Shown piece after piece: positions 1-9,742 of a DNA stretch of 39,318 nucleotides; the first letter of the stretch is position 1, and each line of letters opens with the position of its first letter. The notes below the pieces were generated by a model. That model saw only the letters and a program-made list of their open reading frames with translations, made no database searches and had not been told where the DNA came from. The stretch lies in assembly GCA_003235325.1 (NCBI GenBank), contig QJWQ01000005.1, forward strand, positions 1 to 39,318, in the 5' to 3' direction. This DNA comes from Gammaproteobacteria bacterium. Lineage in GTDB: Bacteria; Pseudomonadota; Gammaproteobacteria; Pseudomonadales; Porticoccaceae. Position numbers and translations under genes: made by a program.

Positions 1-903
1 GAAAATGGCATCATCGAACTATTCTATGTCGCCGATACCGGTGGCAATATCTGGCGATTCGACACCCCGCGGGCCGGTCTCATTGCTGAGCAGGAAGATG
101 GCACTTTCCGCACCACCAACTGGACGGTGACAAAAATTGCCGAGCTGGGTCTGAGCGGCGACGACGGTGTCGATCGCAGGTTTTTTGCGGCCATGGATAT
201 CGCCCGCTCGGAGGACGAACTCGGAGAATTTCTGGGACTAGTGGTAATTTCCGGGGACAGGGCGCATCCCAAGTCGGAGAGCGCTGTTCACAACACCGCC
301 TTCATGATCAAGGATCGTTATCTGACCCCGGGTGATCCCGACGGCGATGGTGATCCCGCCACCAGTCTGCGTACGGCAGTTTCCCTGGATGACCTGGAGA
401 ATGTCACCAGCAACTGTCTGACCGAAGCGGACCGAAATGCAGATGGCCTGTGCCAGGTGGACGAGGCGGACAATACCGGCCTCATGAATGGCTGGTATTT
501 TGATCTGGGCGGGGATGGTGAAGTTGCGGGAGAAAAGGGCTTTACGACGCCATTGATCGGTTTTGATCCGGAGTCCGGAAAACCGGTCGTCTTCTTCACC
601 ACCTATGTCCGGGAGGACGATGGTGCAGTCGAGTGCGCCAATAGCCTGGGTTACAGCCGACTGTACCAGGTGGATTTCCTTTCGGGTGCGCCCACGGCGC
701 ACCTGAGTGGCGAAACCACCGATGCGGACTTTGTTCGTGAAGACCGCTTTGAGGATCTGGTGGACGGCATCGATGGTGGTGTCACTGCTGTTACGCCGAG
801 CCAGGGTCTGACCTCGTCGGGTCGGCCCCTGGAAATTGGCGCCCAGCGGCCCATTCCCAAATACTGGCGTGAACCCGGTGTGGATATTCTTGACAAGCCT
901 TGA
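1..903 (+). CDS. pilY1: PilY1-type pilus assembly/adhesin protein, C-terminal fragment
   Basis: The reading frame is open from base 1, so the start lies outside the window and only about 300 C-terminal residues are visible. The fragment opens with YVADTGGNIWRFD, a blade signature of the PilY1 C-terminal beta-propeller, and continues with the Asp/Gly-rich loops typical of this family. PilY1 proteins sit at the pilus tip or outer membrane, bind calcium and control pilus extension and retraction. Two acidic loops are visible: DPDGDGDP, and DRNADGLCQVDE, which fits a canonical EF-hand loop (Asp1, Asn3, Asp5, Gly6, Glu12). The stop at 901-903 is followed 12 bases later by pilE, so the two are probably cotranscribed as the end of a minor-pilin operon. 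The family call is confident; the calcium role of these particular loops is inferred. Confidence 0.88.
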   Translation, partial: ENGIIELFYVADTGGNIWRFDTPRAGLIAEQEDGTFRTTNWTVTKIAELGLSGDDGVDRRFFAAMDIARSEDELGEFLGLVVISGDRAHPKSESAVHNTAFMIKDRYLTPGDPDGDGDPATSLRTAVSLDDLENVTSNCLTEADRNADGLCQVDEADNTGLMNGWYFDLGGDGEVAGEKGFTTPLIGFDPESGKPVVFFTTYVREDDGAVECANSLGYSRLYQVDFLSGAPTAHLSGETTDADFVREDRFEDLVDGIDGGVTAVTPSQGLTSSGRPLEIGAQRPIPKYWREPGVDILDKP

Positions 904-915
904 GGTCGTATCGAT

Positions 916-1371
916 ATGAATAATGTTGCCAGGGGCGGATATCAAGGAATCAGGGGGTTTACCCTTATCGAGGTAATGATCGTTGTCGCCATCGTGGCGC
1001 TCATCGCGGCTTTTGGCTACCCGGCCTATGAGGAATATATCATCCGCTCCAACCGGGCAATTGCAAAATCCAAGTTGCTGGAACTGGCATCCAGACAGGA
1101 ACAGTTTTTTGCCAACAATAAACGCTACTCCACCACACTCGCCGATCTGGGGTATAACAGCCAGTATGTCAACCAGCAGAGTGAACTGTCGGGACTGGCC
1201 GACGCAATCTACACACTCTCCGTGGCAAGCCCTACTGTTACGACCTATACGTTGACGGCCACACCCACTGTTGGTACCCGACAGGCTGCAAAGGACAGTT
1301 GTGCGGCGCTGTCAATCGACCAAACCGGCGACCGTACCATTTCAGGTGCCGGGGATCGCTGCTGGGATTAA
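916..1371 (+). CDS. pilE: Type IV minor pilin PilE
   Basis: A 151-residue type IV prepilin. The leader [14 protein letters not shown] is followed by [18 protein letters not shown], the classic prepilin peptidase site (cleavage after Gly14, Phe at +1 and Glu at +5) and hydrophobic N-terminal helix. The globular part contains [28 protein letters not shown]-type sequence of the PilE family, and Cys129 and Cys149 can form the C-terminal disulfide loop. It would be processed by PilD and inserted into the pilus with the other minor pilins. The ATG lies 12 bases after the pilY1 stop, with GAGG at 902-905 as a ribosome site. Its stop overlaps by 4 bases the stop of the convergent pilR gene. Confidence 0.9.
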   Translation: MNNVARGGYQGIRGFTLIEVMIVVAIVALIAAFGYPAYEEYIIRSNRAIAKSKLLELASRQEQFFANNKRYSTTLADLGYNSQYVNQQSELSGLADAIYTLSVASPTVTTYTLTATPTVGTRQAAKDSCAALSIDQTGDRTISGAGDRCWD

Positions 1372-2747
1372 TCAATTCCCAGCTTTTTCAACTTGTAGCG
1401 CAACTGCCGAAAACTGATGCCCAGTTTTTCGGCGGTTGCGGTTTTATTCCAACGGTTGTCTTCAAGGACCCTGGATATAATTTCCCGTTCGATTTCCTCC
1501 AGATAATCATCGATGGCGACACCGGATCCGGGATTGTAGTCGTCAATGGGCCCATTCTCCGTTTTTTCCCCTGCCGGGCCTGTGTCGGACGAGCCGGTCG
1601 GCGGGGTGTTTCGGGCATGCAGGTCGCCACTGGTGATCACGCCGTTACTGCATAGGGTAAAGGCCCGCTCCAGGGTGTTTTCCAGTTCTCTGACATTGCC
1701 GGGATAATTCTTTTGTTTCAGAACCTCCATGGCGTCCGGACTGATAACCGGCGGTACAATACCCGCTTCCCGGGCGAACTGATTCAGAAATAACAGCGCC
1801 AGTTCCGGGATATCCTCCCTGTGCTGGCGCAGGCTGGGAACCTGCACTTCGATGACATTGATACGGTAGTAAAGGTCCTGACGGAAGTGGCCGGCGGACA
1901 CCTCGTGGCCAAGGTCCTTGTGGGTGGCGCTCAGTATCCTTACATCCACTGACTTCTCCTCATGGGACCCTACCGCCCGAATTGACTTTTCCTGGATCGC
2001 ACGCAGCAGTTTCACCTGCATCATCAGCGGCAGATCCGCTACTTCATCGAGAAAAAGAGTGCCACCATTGGCCACCGCAAACAGCCCCTGTTTATCCTGA
2101 AAGGCACCGGTAAAACTCCCTTTTTTGTGGCCAAAGAATTCACTCTCCATCAACTCTGAAGGAATGGCGCCGCAGTTAACCGGGATGAAGGGACCGCTGG
2201 ACCTGGGGCCGTGGTTATGAACGGCTCGAGCCACCAGTTCCTTGCCACTGCCGGATTCGCCACTGATAAAAACGGGTGCCTGGCTACGGGCGACCTGGGC
2301 AATCTGCTGGCGCAGTCTTTCCATTGCCGCTGAGGTACCTATTAGACCGGTTTGGTCGGAACTCAGCGGCGCTCGGTTATGGGGTAATTCCAGGGCCGTT
2401 TGCACCATGGCTCGCAGCCTCTGCAACTCCAGCGGCTTTGTGACGTAATCAAACGCCCCTTTTTTCAGGGCCTCGACAGCTGAATCGGTATTGCCGTAGG
2501 CAGTGATTACCGCCACCGGCATTTCCGGGTACCTTTCCTGAATATGCTCTACCAGTTCCAGGCCGGTACCGTCCGGCAGGCGCATATCGGTCAGGCATAA
2601 CGAATACCTGTGTTTTGTCAGCAGGGTCCTGGCCGATTGTACATCTCCTGCTTCACTCACTCGCAACCCCAACTGGCTCAGGGTGAGTGCAAACAGGGCT
2701 CTGATGTCGGGTTCATCGTCTATGACCAATACTTTATGCGGGTTCAT
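1368..2747 (-). CDS. pilR: Sigma-54-dependent response regulator PilR
   Basis: A 459-residue NtrC-family activator. Residues 1-115 are a receiver domain (acidic pair at DDE 10-12, phospho-acceptor Asp54 in LTDMRLPDG, Lys104 in VTKPL). Residues about 135-370 are the AAA+ sigma-54 interaction domain, with Walker A GESGSGKE (163-170), the GSFTGAF loop that contacts sigma-54 (210-216) and Walker B GGTLFLDE (228-235). The C-terminal roughly 40 residues are a Fis-type helix-turn-helix. PilR activates pilin transcription on phosphorylation by PilS. I chose the ATG at 2747 because [12 protein letters not shown] is the normal domain start; the frame is open further upstream but only inside pilS. The pilS stop lies inside the first codons (14-base overlap), implying coupled translation. 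Confidence 0.95.
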   Translation of the reverse strand: MNPHKVLVIDDEPDIRALFALTLSQLGLRVSEAGDVQSARTLLTKHRYSLCLTDMRLPDGTGLELVEHIQERYPEMPVAVITAYGNTDSAVEALKKGAFDYVTKPLELQRLRAMVQTALELPHNRAPLSSDQTGLIGTSAAMERLRQQIAQVARSQAPVFISGESGSGKELVARAVHNHGPRSSGPFIPVNCGAIPSELMESEFFGHKKGSFTGAFQDKQGLFAVANGGTLFLDEVADLPLMMQVKLLRAIQEKSIRAVGSHEEKSVDVRILSATHKDLGHEVSAGHFRQDLYYRINVIEVQVPSLRQHREDIPELALLFLNQFAREAGIVPPVISPDAMEVLKQKNYPGNVRELENTLERAFTLCSNGVITSGDLHARNTPPTGSSDTGPAGEKTENGPIDDYNPGSGVAIDDYLEEIEREIISRVLEDNRWNKTATAEKLGISFRQLRYKLKKLGID

Positions 2748-4377
2748 ATTCCTTACTCGGTAGCAATTTGTCGGGGTGAGCGAAACGTATTCTGAAAGCG
2801 CCGGGAAGACCATCATCAGGCGCGCGATAGTTGATGCTGGAATAGTTGATTTCACAGAGCTGGCGGGCGATGTACAGCCCCAGACCCGAACCCTCGCCGG
2901 AAGTGGTGTAGAAAGGTTCAAACAGTTTTTCACGACCTTCAGCAGGGACTCCCGGGCCGCGATCGATAACTTCCAATAATGGATTTTCCTGTTCCGGATC
3001 GAAAAAAACCCTGATCTCGGCCCAGTATTCTCCCGTACTCTGGAAGCTGTAACGAATGGCGTTGTCGAGCAGGTTGGTCAATACCTGTTGCAGGTGACTT
3101 GGGTCAAAACTGACCTGGCCACCCGGGGATTGCAAGTTGGTCTCGAGCATACAATCCCTGCCGCAGCCATCCTGGTAATCGACCAGAAACCGTGTCAGCC
3201 AAATGTTCAGGCTGAATTTCTGGGTGGCTGGGGCTTTCTGTCGGGATAATTGCAGTACATTTTCTACAATCTGGTTAACCCGGCGAGTGTGCTTTTCGAT
3301 AATGTTGGTCAGCAGTGCAATATCGCCATCTTCCGCTCTCAACTCACCCAAAAGCTGAGAGGCATGGCTTATCGCGCCCAGCGGGTTGCGAATCTCATGG
3401 GCGATACTACCAGTCAGGCGCCCCAGTGATGACAGCTTCAATTGCTGGGCGTGTTGGGCCATGGCCCTCAAATCGTCCAGATAGATCAGGGTTCTTCTCT
3501 GGCTGCTCTGGTGCAAGGTGGTGAAATTGGCCTGGACTTCAGTGGCGCCGTTTTTGGGAAGAAAGGGGGGGGTGCGCAACCAGGGGTGTTCACGCCAGCG
3601 CTTCATCTGCTGGTAGAGGCCGGGCACGACTCTTAAACTTTGCCCCGGTGACAGGGGTATCCCCGGCATGTGGCCTCCCAGAAGCTTGACGGCTGATCGG
3701 TTGATCAATTCGATCCGGTCATGGGCATCGGCGACAACGATACCCGTCAGCATGCGCTGGACGATCATCTCGTTAAGCTGTTGCAGGTGCGCCGATTGTT
3801 CCGCTTCCTTGTCGGCCACTTCCTGGGCGCTGCGCATGGCCCGGTTCAGATACTGAAAAATCAGCGCGGTGATAAATAACAAAATTCCGAGCAGTCCCGA
3901 AGGAAAAACCGTGTTGGTCCTGCTCAACAGGAAGTAGCTGCTGACAATGCTTTCGACAACGATACAGATGCTGGCAACCGCGGCAACCAGAATACCCAGT
4001 TGACCGGTAAAAAAGATGGAACCGGCAGCGACAGTAACCAGCATCAGAAAACCGAGACCACTGCTGAGGCTGCCGCTGGCGTGCATCAGCAGAGTCAGCA
4101 CCACAATGTCTGTGATCAGGATAAAAAACAGTGATGCTGCAGAGGATCTGTATCCCGAGAAATGGCCGATGGCGACTGTGGCCAGCGCCAACAGGATGTA
4201 ACTGAGACTGACAACTGCAAACAACTGAGAATAGCGGCTGCCGAGAATCTCTGAAGCGAAGCCGCTAAAAAATACACCGGCCAGCAGCAGGGCCAGTATG
4301 ACCCGATAGGTTGTGTAAATGCGCAGCAGCTTAGAGGAAAGCCTGTCGGTCTGGGTGTAATCCTGAAAGTCCTGCAT
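2734..4377 (-). CDS. pilS: Sensor histidine kinase PilS
   Basis: A 547-residue membrane kinase. About six hydrophobic segments occupy residues 25-175, followed by a PAS-like sensor segment (about 205-305). The DHp domain has the H-box SIAHEIRNPLG with phospho-acceptor His327. The ATPase domain has an N box around Asn439 (LLDNAIRYS), G1 DRGPGVP (472-478) and G2 GSGLGLY (496-502). This is the PilS layout: a polytopic sensor that monitors pilin in the inner membrane and phosphorylates PilR. It is followed directly by pilR with a 14-base overlap, and is divergent from nadE across about 120 bases. I see no convincing promoter for it. The family assignment rests on both the domain order and the pilR neighbour. 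Confidence 0.94.
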   Translation of the reverse strand: MQDFQDYTQTDRLSSKLLRIYTTYRVILALLLAGVFFSGFASEILGSRYSQLFAVVSLSYILLALATVAIGHFSGYRSSAASLFFILITDIVVLTLLMHASGSLSSGLGFLMLVTVAAGSIFFTGQLGILVAAVASICIVVESIVSSYFLLSRTNTVFPSGLLGILLFITALIFQYLNRAMRSAQEVADKEAEQSAHLQQLNEMIVQRMLTGIVVADAHDRIELINRSAVKLLGGHMPGIPLSPGQSLRVVPGLYQQMKRWREHPWLRTPPFLPKNGATEVQANFTTLHQSSQRRTLIYLDDLRAMAQHAQQLKLSSLGRLTGSIAHEIRNPLGAISHASQLLGELRAEDGDIALLTNIIEKHTRRVNQIVENVLQLSRQKAPATQKFSLNIWLTRFLVDYQDGCGRDCMLETNLQSPGGQVSFDPSHLQQVLTNLLDNAIRYSFQSTGEYWAEIRVFFDPEQENPLLEVIDRGPGVPAEGREKLFEPFYTTSGEGSGLGLYIARQLCEINYSSINYRAPDDGLPGAFRIRFAHPDKLLPSKEYEPA

Positions 4378-4497
4378 GCGTTCCGCGTAATACCCCTTTT
4401 CGAGCCGTGTGCCATGGGCCAGGGCGAAGACCCTGTTTTGCTATTGCCGGAATTTTATCTGAAAATACCCGACCTTTTTTATTTCATCACCGAAACA

Positions 4498-6156
4498 ATG
4501 ACCAATATCTCGATTGCCCTGGTGCAGATGAATCCTCTGGTTGGCGATATTCCGGGCAACACGCAGCGGGTTGTCGATGAAATCCGTCGTGCCATCATGG
4601 ATTCCGGAACAGACCTGGTGCTGTTTCCGGAACTGGTGCTCACCGGCTATCCCCCTGAGGACCTGTTGTTACGGCCCAGCCTCGACGGTCGTATCGAAAA
4701 GGCGCTGGAGCGGGTGGCTCTGGCCTGTGACGGCATTGTCGCCGTCGTCGGTTACCCCAGGCGGCGGGGAGGGGCACTTTTCAACATGGCCGGCGTCTTC
4801 TACGACGGCCGCTTGCAGGCGGAGTACAGCAAGCAGTTTTTGCCCAATTATCAGGTGTTTGACGAGAAGCGCTATTTCACTCGGGGCTGTGCACCCTGTC
4901 TGGTGGAAATCAAGGGCATCGCCACGGCAATATCCATCTGCGAGGATATCTGGCACGAACACAGTATCCTCCAGGCCCGTGAAGCCGGCGCCCGACTGAT
5001 GTTGAATATCAATGCCTCGCCCTTTCATCGCGGCAAGCAGCAATTGCGCCAGGAACTGGTGGCGAAGCGGGCGTTACAGGGCAACATGCCCATCGTCTAT
5101 GTCAACCAGGTGGGTGGCCAGGATGAGCTGGTGTTTGATGGCGGCTCCCTGGCGGTGGATGCCGCCGGCCGTTTGCAGATGCAGGCGCCGCTGTTTGTCG
5201 AGGGCGTCTTCTCTCTGGAGCTCGGCTTTGACGGCAGCAGTCAGCTTGATAACGGCCCACTCGAACAGCGGCAGTCCTGGGTCAAAGGGGTGGTGGAGCC
5301 GGTGCCGGATCTGGTGCCATCTGTCTACCAGGCACTGGTCACCGGGGTTCGAGACTATGTCAACAAGAACCGGTTTCGGGGTGTGGTGCTGGGTTTGTCG
5401 GGGGGTATAGATTCCGCCTTGACCCTGGCCGTTGCCACCGACGCCCTGGGTCCGGAGCGGGTCGAGGCGGTGATGATGCCGTTTCATTACACCTCCCAGA
5501 TGAGCCTTGATGATGCCGAGGACGAGGCCAAAAGGCTGGGTGTCGGCTACAGCATTATCGGCATCGAGCCGATGTTCAACACCTTCCTCGCGGCCCTGGC
5601 AAGCGAATTTGCCGGGACCGCCGTCGATAAGACCGAGGAGAATATCCAGGCCCGTTGCCGCGGCGTGCTGCTGATGGCAATTTCCAACAAGAAGGGTTAC
5701 CTCGTGCTCACCACCGGCAACAAGAGCGAAATGGCCGTGGGCTACGCCACCCTTTACGGCGATATGGCCGGGGGCTTTGATGTGCTCAAGGATGTACCCA
5801 AGACCCTGGTGTTTGAGCTCTGCCGCTATCGCAATCGCATTGCCCCGGTGATACCGGAATCGGTGATCAACCGGCCACCGTCTGCGGAACTGGCGCCGGA
5901 CCAGAAGGACGAGGATTCACTGCCACCGTACCCGGTACTGGACCGCATGCTGGAGTTGTACATCGAGGAGGACCGCAGCGCCGAGGACATCATCGCTCAG
6001 GGATTTGATCCGGAGCAGGTTTACCATGTCATACGCCTGGTGGATATCAATGAATACAAGCGGCGGCAGGCACCCATCGGCGTACGCGTCACCCGCCGTG
6101 GCTTTGGTCGTGACCGACGGTACCCGGTGACCAACGGCTGGAAGGCGGGCCAGTGA
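4498..6156 (+). CDS. nadE: Glutamine-dependent NAD+ synthetase
   Basis: A 552-residue two-domain enzyme that makes NAD+ from deamido-NAD+ using ATP and glutamine-derived ammonia. The N-terminal nitrilase-like glutaminase has the catalytic triad Glu45 (LFPELVLTGYPPEDLLL), Lys112 (YSKQFLPNYQVF) and Cys148 (ISICEDIWH). The C-terminal synthetase domain has the ATP pyrophosphatase loop SGGIDS at 301-306 and the TTGNKSE segment. The frame continues 28 codons upstream, but MTNISIALVQMNP is the normal family start, so I place the ATG at 4498. A possible promoter lies in the 120-base gap to pilS (TTGCTA, 18-base spacer, AAAATA) but it is weak. It appears to be a single-gene unit, convergent with valS across about 200 bases that hold nothing I recognise. 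Confidence 0.95.
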   Translation: MTNISIALVQMNPLVGDIPGNTQRVVDEIRRAIMDSGTDLVLFPELVLTGYPPEDLLLRPSLDGRIEKALERVALACDGIVAVVGYPRRRGGALFNMAGVFYDGRLQAEYSKQFLPNYQVFDEKRYFTRGCAPCLVEIKGIATAISICEDIWHEHSILQAREAGARLMLNINASPFHRGKQQLRQELVAKRALQGNMPIVYVNQVGGQDELVFDGGSLAVDAAGRLQMQAPLFVEGVFSLELGFDGSSQLDNGPLEQRQSWVKGVVEPVPDLVPSVYQALVTGVRDYVNKNRFRGVVLGLSGGIDSALTLAVATDALGPERVEAVMMPFHYTSQMSLDDAEDEAKRLGVGYSIIGIEPMFNTFLAALASEFAGTAVDKTEENIQARCRGVLLMAISNKKGYLVLTTGNKSEMAVGYATLYGDMAGGFDVLKDVPKTLVFELCRYRNRIAPVIPESVINRPPSAELAPDQKDEDSLPPYPVLDRMLELYIEEDRSAEDIIAQGFDPEQVYHVIRLVDINEYKRRQAPIGVRVTRRGFGRDRRYPVTNGWKAGQ

Positions 6157-6358
6157 AAGACCCGGTAAGGTTGATTTTGCCCCAAACCGATCAGGCTGTC
6201 AGGGCATTTTATGCCGGCTTTGCCAACGGATCATTGCCGTCATCACAACGCGGAAGGCCGATGCAAGGCGATGAAATCAAGGGGTTAATGTAGCCTACTG
6301 TTACAGGCTCCCGGCCTGAGCAAAACATGATGTTCACTGACGGCGCCGCCTGAAACCG

Positions 6359-9124
6359 TCAGAGCGATGCTATCTCCCGGTGCTGCAATTCCAGCTTGTG
6401 CAACGCCGATTCCATGTTCCCGAGTTTGATCCGCTCCTTGTCCACCACCGCTGCCGGGGCCTTGTCGACAAAGTTGCCATTGCCCAGCTTGGCCCGGGTT
6501 CTCTCGGTTTCCTTCAGTAACTTGTCGATTTCCCTGGTCAGTCGCGACAGTTCCGCTTCCTTGTCGATCAGGCCGGCCATGGGTACCAGAATTTCCATGA
6601 CGCCTGCCAGGGCGGTCGCCGAGGTGGGGGCCTGCTCGCCGTCGGCAAGAAAGCGGATTGATTCCAGATTGGCCAGTCGCAGCAGTGCCTGCCGGTTGGC
6701 CGCCAGGTTGTCCCGGTCACTGTTATAGCCATTTTTCAACAGAATCGGCAGCTGCCGGCCAGGTGAGATATTCATTTCGCCGCGGATATTGCGAATGCCG
6801 ACGATGACACTTTTCAGCCATTCGACCGTGGCGATCGCTGCCGAATCAATCTTGCCGGCATCAGCCTGAGGATAGGGCTGCAACATGACGGTGTCGCCGG
6901 CCTGCCCCGCCAGTAGTTTGACCCGCTGCCAGATTTCCTCGGTGATAAAAGGCATGAACGGATGAGCCAGTCGCAGCGTCGTCTCCAGGACCCGGATCAG
7001 GGTGCGGCGGGTACCTTTTTTCAGGGCCGGATCCGCGTTGGCATCCCAGAGCACAGGTTTCGACAGTTCCAGGTACCAGTCACAATATTCGTTCCAGACA
7101 AATTCGTAGATCGCCTGGGAAGCCAGGTCAAAGCGGTAAGTGGCGACTGCGTCGGCTACAGCCTGCTCTGTCTGTTGCAGGCGGCTGATGATCCAGCGGT
7201 CCGGCGGGCTCAACCGGTAGTCGGCCGAGCCGTCCTGGCCGCAGTCCTGATCCTCGCAGTTCATCAGCACGTAGCGGCTGGCATTCCAGATCTTGTTGCA
7301 GAAGTTGCGAAAGCCCTCGATGCGACCGACGTCAAAATTGATATCCCGGCCCGTAGAGGCCAGGGAGTAATAGGTAAAGCGCAGGGCGTCAGTACCATAG
7401 GCATCGATGCCGCCGGGAAATTCCTTGCGGGTCTGCTGTTCGATTTTTTGCTTCAGGTGCGGTTGCATCAGACCGGCGGTGCGCTTTTGAACCAGTGTTT
7501 CCAGGTCGATGCCGTCGATCAGGTCGATGGGATCCAGCACGTTGCCCTTTGATTTGGACATTTTCTGGCCGTGACTGTCCCGCACCAGGCCGTGGACATA
7601 GACGGTGTGAAACGGCACTTCCGCCATGAAGTGCTCGGTCATCATGATCATCCGCGCCACCCAGAAGAAAATGATGTCAAAGCCGGTGACCAGAACATTG
7701 GTGGGGTGGAATGTTTCCAGTTCCCGGGTATTCTCCGGCCAGCCCAGGGTGCCGAAGGTCCAGAGGGCGGAGGAGAACCATGTGTCGAGAACATCATCGT
7801 CCTGGCGCAGGGGGGTTTTGCCCAGGTTGTGTTTGGCTCGGACATCTTCCTCAGAGCGGCCGACGTAGACATTGCCCCGGTCGTCATACCAGGCGGGGAT
7901 GCGGTGGCCCCACCAGAGTTGACGGGAAATGCACCAGTCCTGGATATCCCGCATCCAGGCAAAGTACATGTTTTCGTACTGTTTCGGTACGAACTGGATG
8001 CGGCCGCTGGCCACCGCCTCGATGGCTTTTTCCGCCAGCGGCTTGGTGGCGACATACCACTGGTCTGTCAGCCAGGGTTCGATCACCACCCCGGAACGGT
8101 CGCCTCTGGGCACTTTTAACTGGTGGTCGATCACTCTGTCCAGCAATCCCAGCACCTCCAGATCAGCCACCACCCGCCGGCGGGCCTCGAAGCGATCGAG
8201 GCCCCGGTAGGCCTCCGGTACGTTGCTGTTAAGGCGGGCATTGGCGTCAAAAATATTGATCAGCGGCAAATTGTGCCGGTGGCCCAGCTCGTAGTCGTTG
8301 AAATCGTGGGCGGGAGTGATTTTGACGCAGCCGGTACCAAATTCCGGGTCGACGTAGTCGTCGGCAATGATCGGGATTTCCCGGTGGGTCAGGGGCAGGG
8401 TGACTGTCCGGCCGATCAGGTGCCGGTAGCGCGTGTCCTCCGGGTGTATGGCGACGGCGGTGTCGCCGAGCATGGTTTCCGGCCGGGTGGTGGCTACCAC
8501 CAGGTGGTCGGAACCGTCGGTGATGGGATAGCGGAAATACCAGAGATGGCCTTTTTCCTCCTCGGAGATCACTTCCAGATCGGAAATGGCCGTGTGCAGT
8601 TTCGGGTCCCAGTTGACCAGCCGCTGACCCCGGTAGATCAGGCCCTGATCAAACAAGCGGACAAAGACTTCCTGGACGGCCTTGTAGAACCCCTCGTCCA
8701 TGGTGAACCGCTCCCGGCTCCAGTCCGGAGAGGTACCGAGCCGGCGCAGCTGCCGGGTGATAGTACCGCCTGAATGCTCCTTCCACTCCCAGACTTTCTC
8801 TATGAATTTTTCCCGGCCCAGGTCGTGACGGGACTGACCTTCGGCGTCCAGCAGGCGTTCCACCACCATCTGGGTGGCGATGCCGGCATGGTCGGTGCCC
8901 ACCTGCCACAGGGTGTTCCGGCCCTGCATGCGCTGGTAGCGGATCAGGCAGTCCATGATCGCCTCCTGAAAACCATGGCCCATGTGCAGGCTGCCGGTGA
9001 CATTGGGAGGTGGAATGACGATACAGTAGGGGTCGCCCTCGCCGGACGGTTTGAAGAAGCCGTTCTGTTCCCAGGTCTGGTACCAGGAACTCTCGATGTC
9101 ACCGGGGCAAAAGGTCTTTTCCAT
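6359..9124 (-). CDS. valS: Valyl-tRNA synthetase
   Basis: A 921-residue class Ia aminoacyl-tRNA synthetase that charges tRNA-Val. It starts [19 protein letters not shown], as in the gammaproteobacterial enzyme. The HIGH signature appears as HMGH (47-50) in [10 protein letters not shown], and the KMSKS loop is intact near residues 520-524. Between them lies the CP1 editing domain ([15 protein letters not shown]; the [19 protein letters not shown] segment), which clears mischarged threonine. An anticodon-binding domain follows, and the last 70 or so residues form the charged coiled coil typical of ValS. Length matches the family. It is the last gene of a pepA-holC-unknown-valS run, separated by 187 bases that contain a possible promoter of its own. 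Confidence 0.98.
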   Translation of the reverse strand: MEKTFCPGDIESSWYQTWEQNGFFKPSGEGDPYCIVIPPPNVTGSLHMGHGFQEAIMDCLIRYQRMQGRNTLWQVGTDHAGIATQMVVERLLDAEGQSRHDLGREKFIEKVWEWKEHSGGTITRQLRRLGTSPDWSRERFTMDEGFYKAVQEVFVRLFDQGLIYRGQRLVNWDPKLHTAISDLEVISEEEKGHLWYFRYPITDGSDHLVVATTRPETMLGDTAVAIHPEDTRYRHLIGRTVTLPLTHREIPIIADDYVDPEFGTGCVKITPAHDFNDYELGHRHNLPLINIFDANARLNSNVPEAYRGLDRFEARRRVVADLEVLGLLDRVIDHQLKVPRGDRSGVVIEPWLTDQWYVATKPLAEKAIEAVASGRIQFVPKQYENMYFAWMRDIQDWCISRQLWWGHRIPAWYDDRGNVYVGRSEEDVRAKHNLGKTPLRQDDDVLDTWFSSALWTFGTLGWPENTRELETFHPTNVLVTGFDIIFFWVARMIMMTEHFMAEVPFHTVYVHGLVRDSHGQKMSKSKGNVLDPIDLIDGIDLETLVQKRTAGLMQPHLKQKIEQQTRKEFPGGIDAYGTDALRFTYYSLASTGRDINFDVGRIEGFRNFCNKIWNASRYVLMNCEDQDCGQDGSADYRLSPPDRWIISRLQQTEQAVADAVATYRFDLASQAIYEFVWNEYCDWYLELSKPVLWDANADPALKKGTRRTLIRVLETTLRLAHPFMPFITEEIWQRVKLLAGQAGDTVMLQPYPQADAGKIDSAAIATVEWLKSVIVGIRNIRGEMNISPGRQLPILLKNGYNSDRDNLAANRQALLRLANLESIRFLADGEQAPTSATALAGVMEILVPMAGLIDKEAELSRLTREIDKLLKETERTRAKLGNGNFVDKAPAAVVDKERIKLGNMESALHKLELQHREIASL

Positions 9125-9253
9125 AACGTACTGGATCGCTGTTATTTTTCATTTGCGGCACCCGCGCCGTGATTTTCACTTTCGACGCCGCTCATGCTGG
9201 CGGCCCGGGTGGCTGCGAGACCCTGTGAAAATCAGATTCTTCAAAGATCAGGG

Positions 9254-9269
9254 CCCTTGAAATCAAGGG
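9254..9269 (-). repeat. Short hairpin at the predicted 5' end of valS mRNA
   Basis: CCCTTG and CAAGGG form a perfect 6-bp stem around a 4-base loop. On the minus strand it begins at about the predicted start point of transcription from the TATACT box. No T-run follows in either direction, so it does not look like an intrinsic terminator. Confidence 0.5.
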
Positions 9270-9274
9270 GCGAA

Positions 9275-9280
9275 AGTATA
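9275..9280 (-). promoter_or_regulatory. Candidate -10 box for valS
   Basis: On the minus strand TATACT stands 16-21 bases upstream of a small hairpin and about 150 bases before the valS start, downstream of the preceding gene's stop. No good -35 is visible at 17 bases, so this is a weak to moderate prediction. It would let valS be expressed separately from holC. Confidence 0.4.
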
Positions 9281-9311
9281 AAGGCTGGACGCCGGGGCCA
9301 CCAGTCGGGAT

Positions 9312-9686
9312 TTAACGTTCCCGGTCGTCACCTGCTGCTTTCAGCAAGGTGAGGTAGTCATGCAGCCTGATTCGCAGTTGTTGCTCCAGCCGTGGCAGGT
9401 GTTCAGCCACCAGGTCATCGATAATTCGCGCCATTTGTGCTTTTGAAGACCCGTGCTCGAGGAGTGCCTGAATCAGGGCCTGATGGTTGTCAGCGGCTTC
9501 CGTCCCTGATTTCGCGGCCTCCTCCTCTGCGAGTATCTCAGCGGCGATATCGGTCAGTATCGGAATATTGAGGTCGTCTTCAGCCATCAGGTCATCGTCT
9601 GTATCGACCACCTCGTCGACCGTGGGGATTCCCTTCAGGTTGTCGCTGAGGTCTTTCGGCAAGGTTTTTTCCGGTTTGTCTTTCAT
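9312..9686 (-). CDS. Small acidic protein of unknown function between holC and valS
   Basis: A 124-residue protein that I cannot assign to a function. The N-terminal half is strongly acidic and low in complexity (DEVVDTDDDLMAEDDLN), followed by an Ala/Glu helix. The C-terminal half is predicted helical (GSSKAQMARIIDDLVAEHLPRLEQQLRIRLHDYL). There is no signal peptide, membrane segment or cysteine. It starts with ATG at 9686, 48 bases after the holC stop. Small uncharacterised proteins of this kind sit in the same holC-valS position in other gammaproteobacteria, as I recall. That would suggest a link to the DNA polymerase chi subunit or simply cotranscription. It is a real gene by context and composition; the role is open. 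Confidence 0.75.
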   Translation of the reverse strand: MKDKPEKTLPKDLSDNLKGIPTVDEVVDTDDDLMAEDDLNIPILTDIAAEILAEEEAAKSGTEAADNHQALIQALLEHGSSKAQMARIIDDLVAEHLPRLEQQLRIRLHDYLTLLKAAGDDRER

Positions 9687-9702
9687 GGGATTTTCATCGG
9701 CT

Positions 9703-9742
9703 GTTGTCAGGGCTTCAGGACGGTTGTCAGGGCTTCAAGCCG
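9703..9742. repeat. Two-copy 20-bp tandem repeat at the holC 3' end
   Basis: The 15-mer GTTGTCAGGGCTTCA occurs at 9703-9717 and again at 9723-9737, giving a 20-base period with a variable five-base tail (GGACG, AGCCG). The second copy contains the holC stop codon, so the spacer to the next gene was probably lengthened by a local duplication. Confidence 0.85.

Noticed and set aside
6337-6362. CTGACGG/CCGTCAG inverted repeat at the valS end as a terminator
   Set aside because: 7-bp stem with a 12-base loop, no T-run on either strand, and it overlaps the valS stop codon. Not convincing as an intrinsic terminator.
7571-8773. Plus-strand open frames opposite valS (182 and 216 codons)
   Set aside because: Shadows of the valS coding strand.
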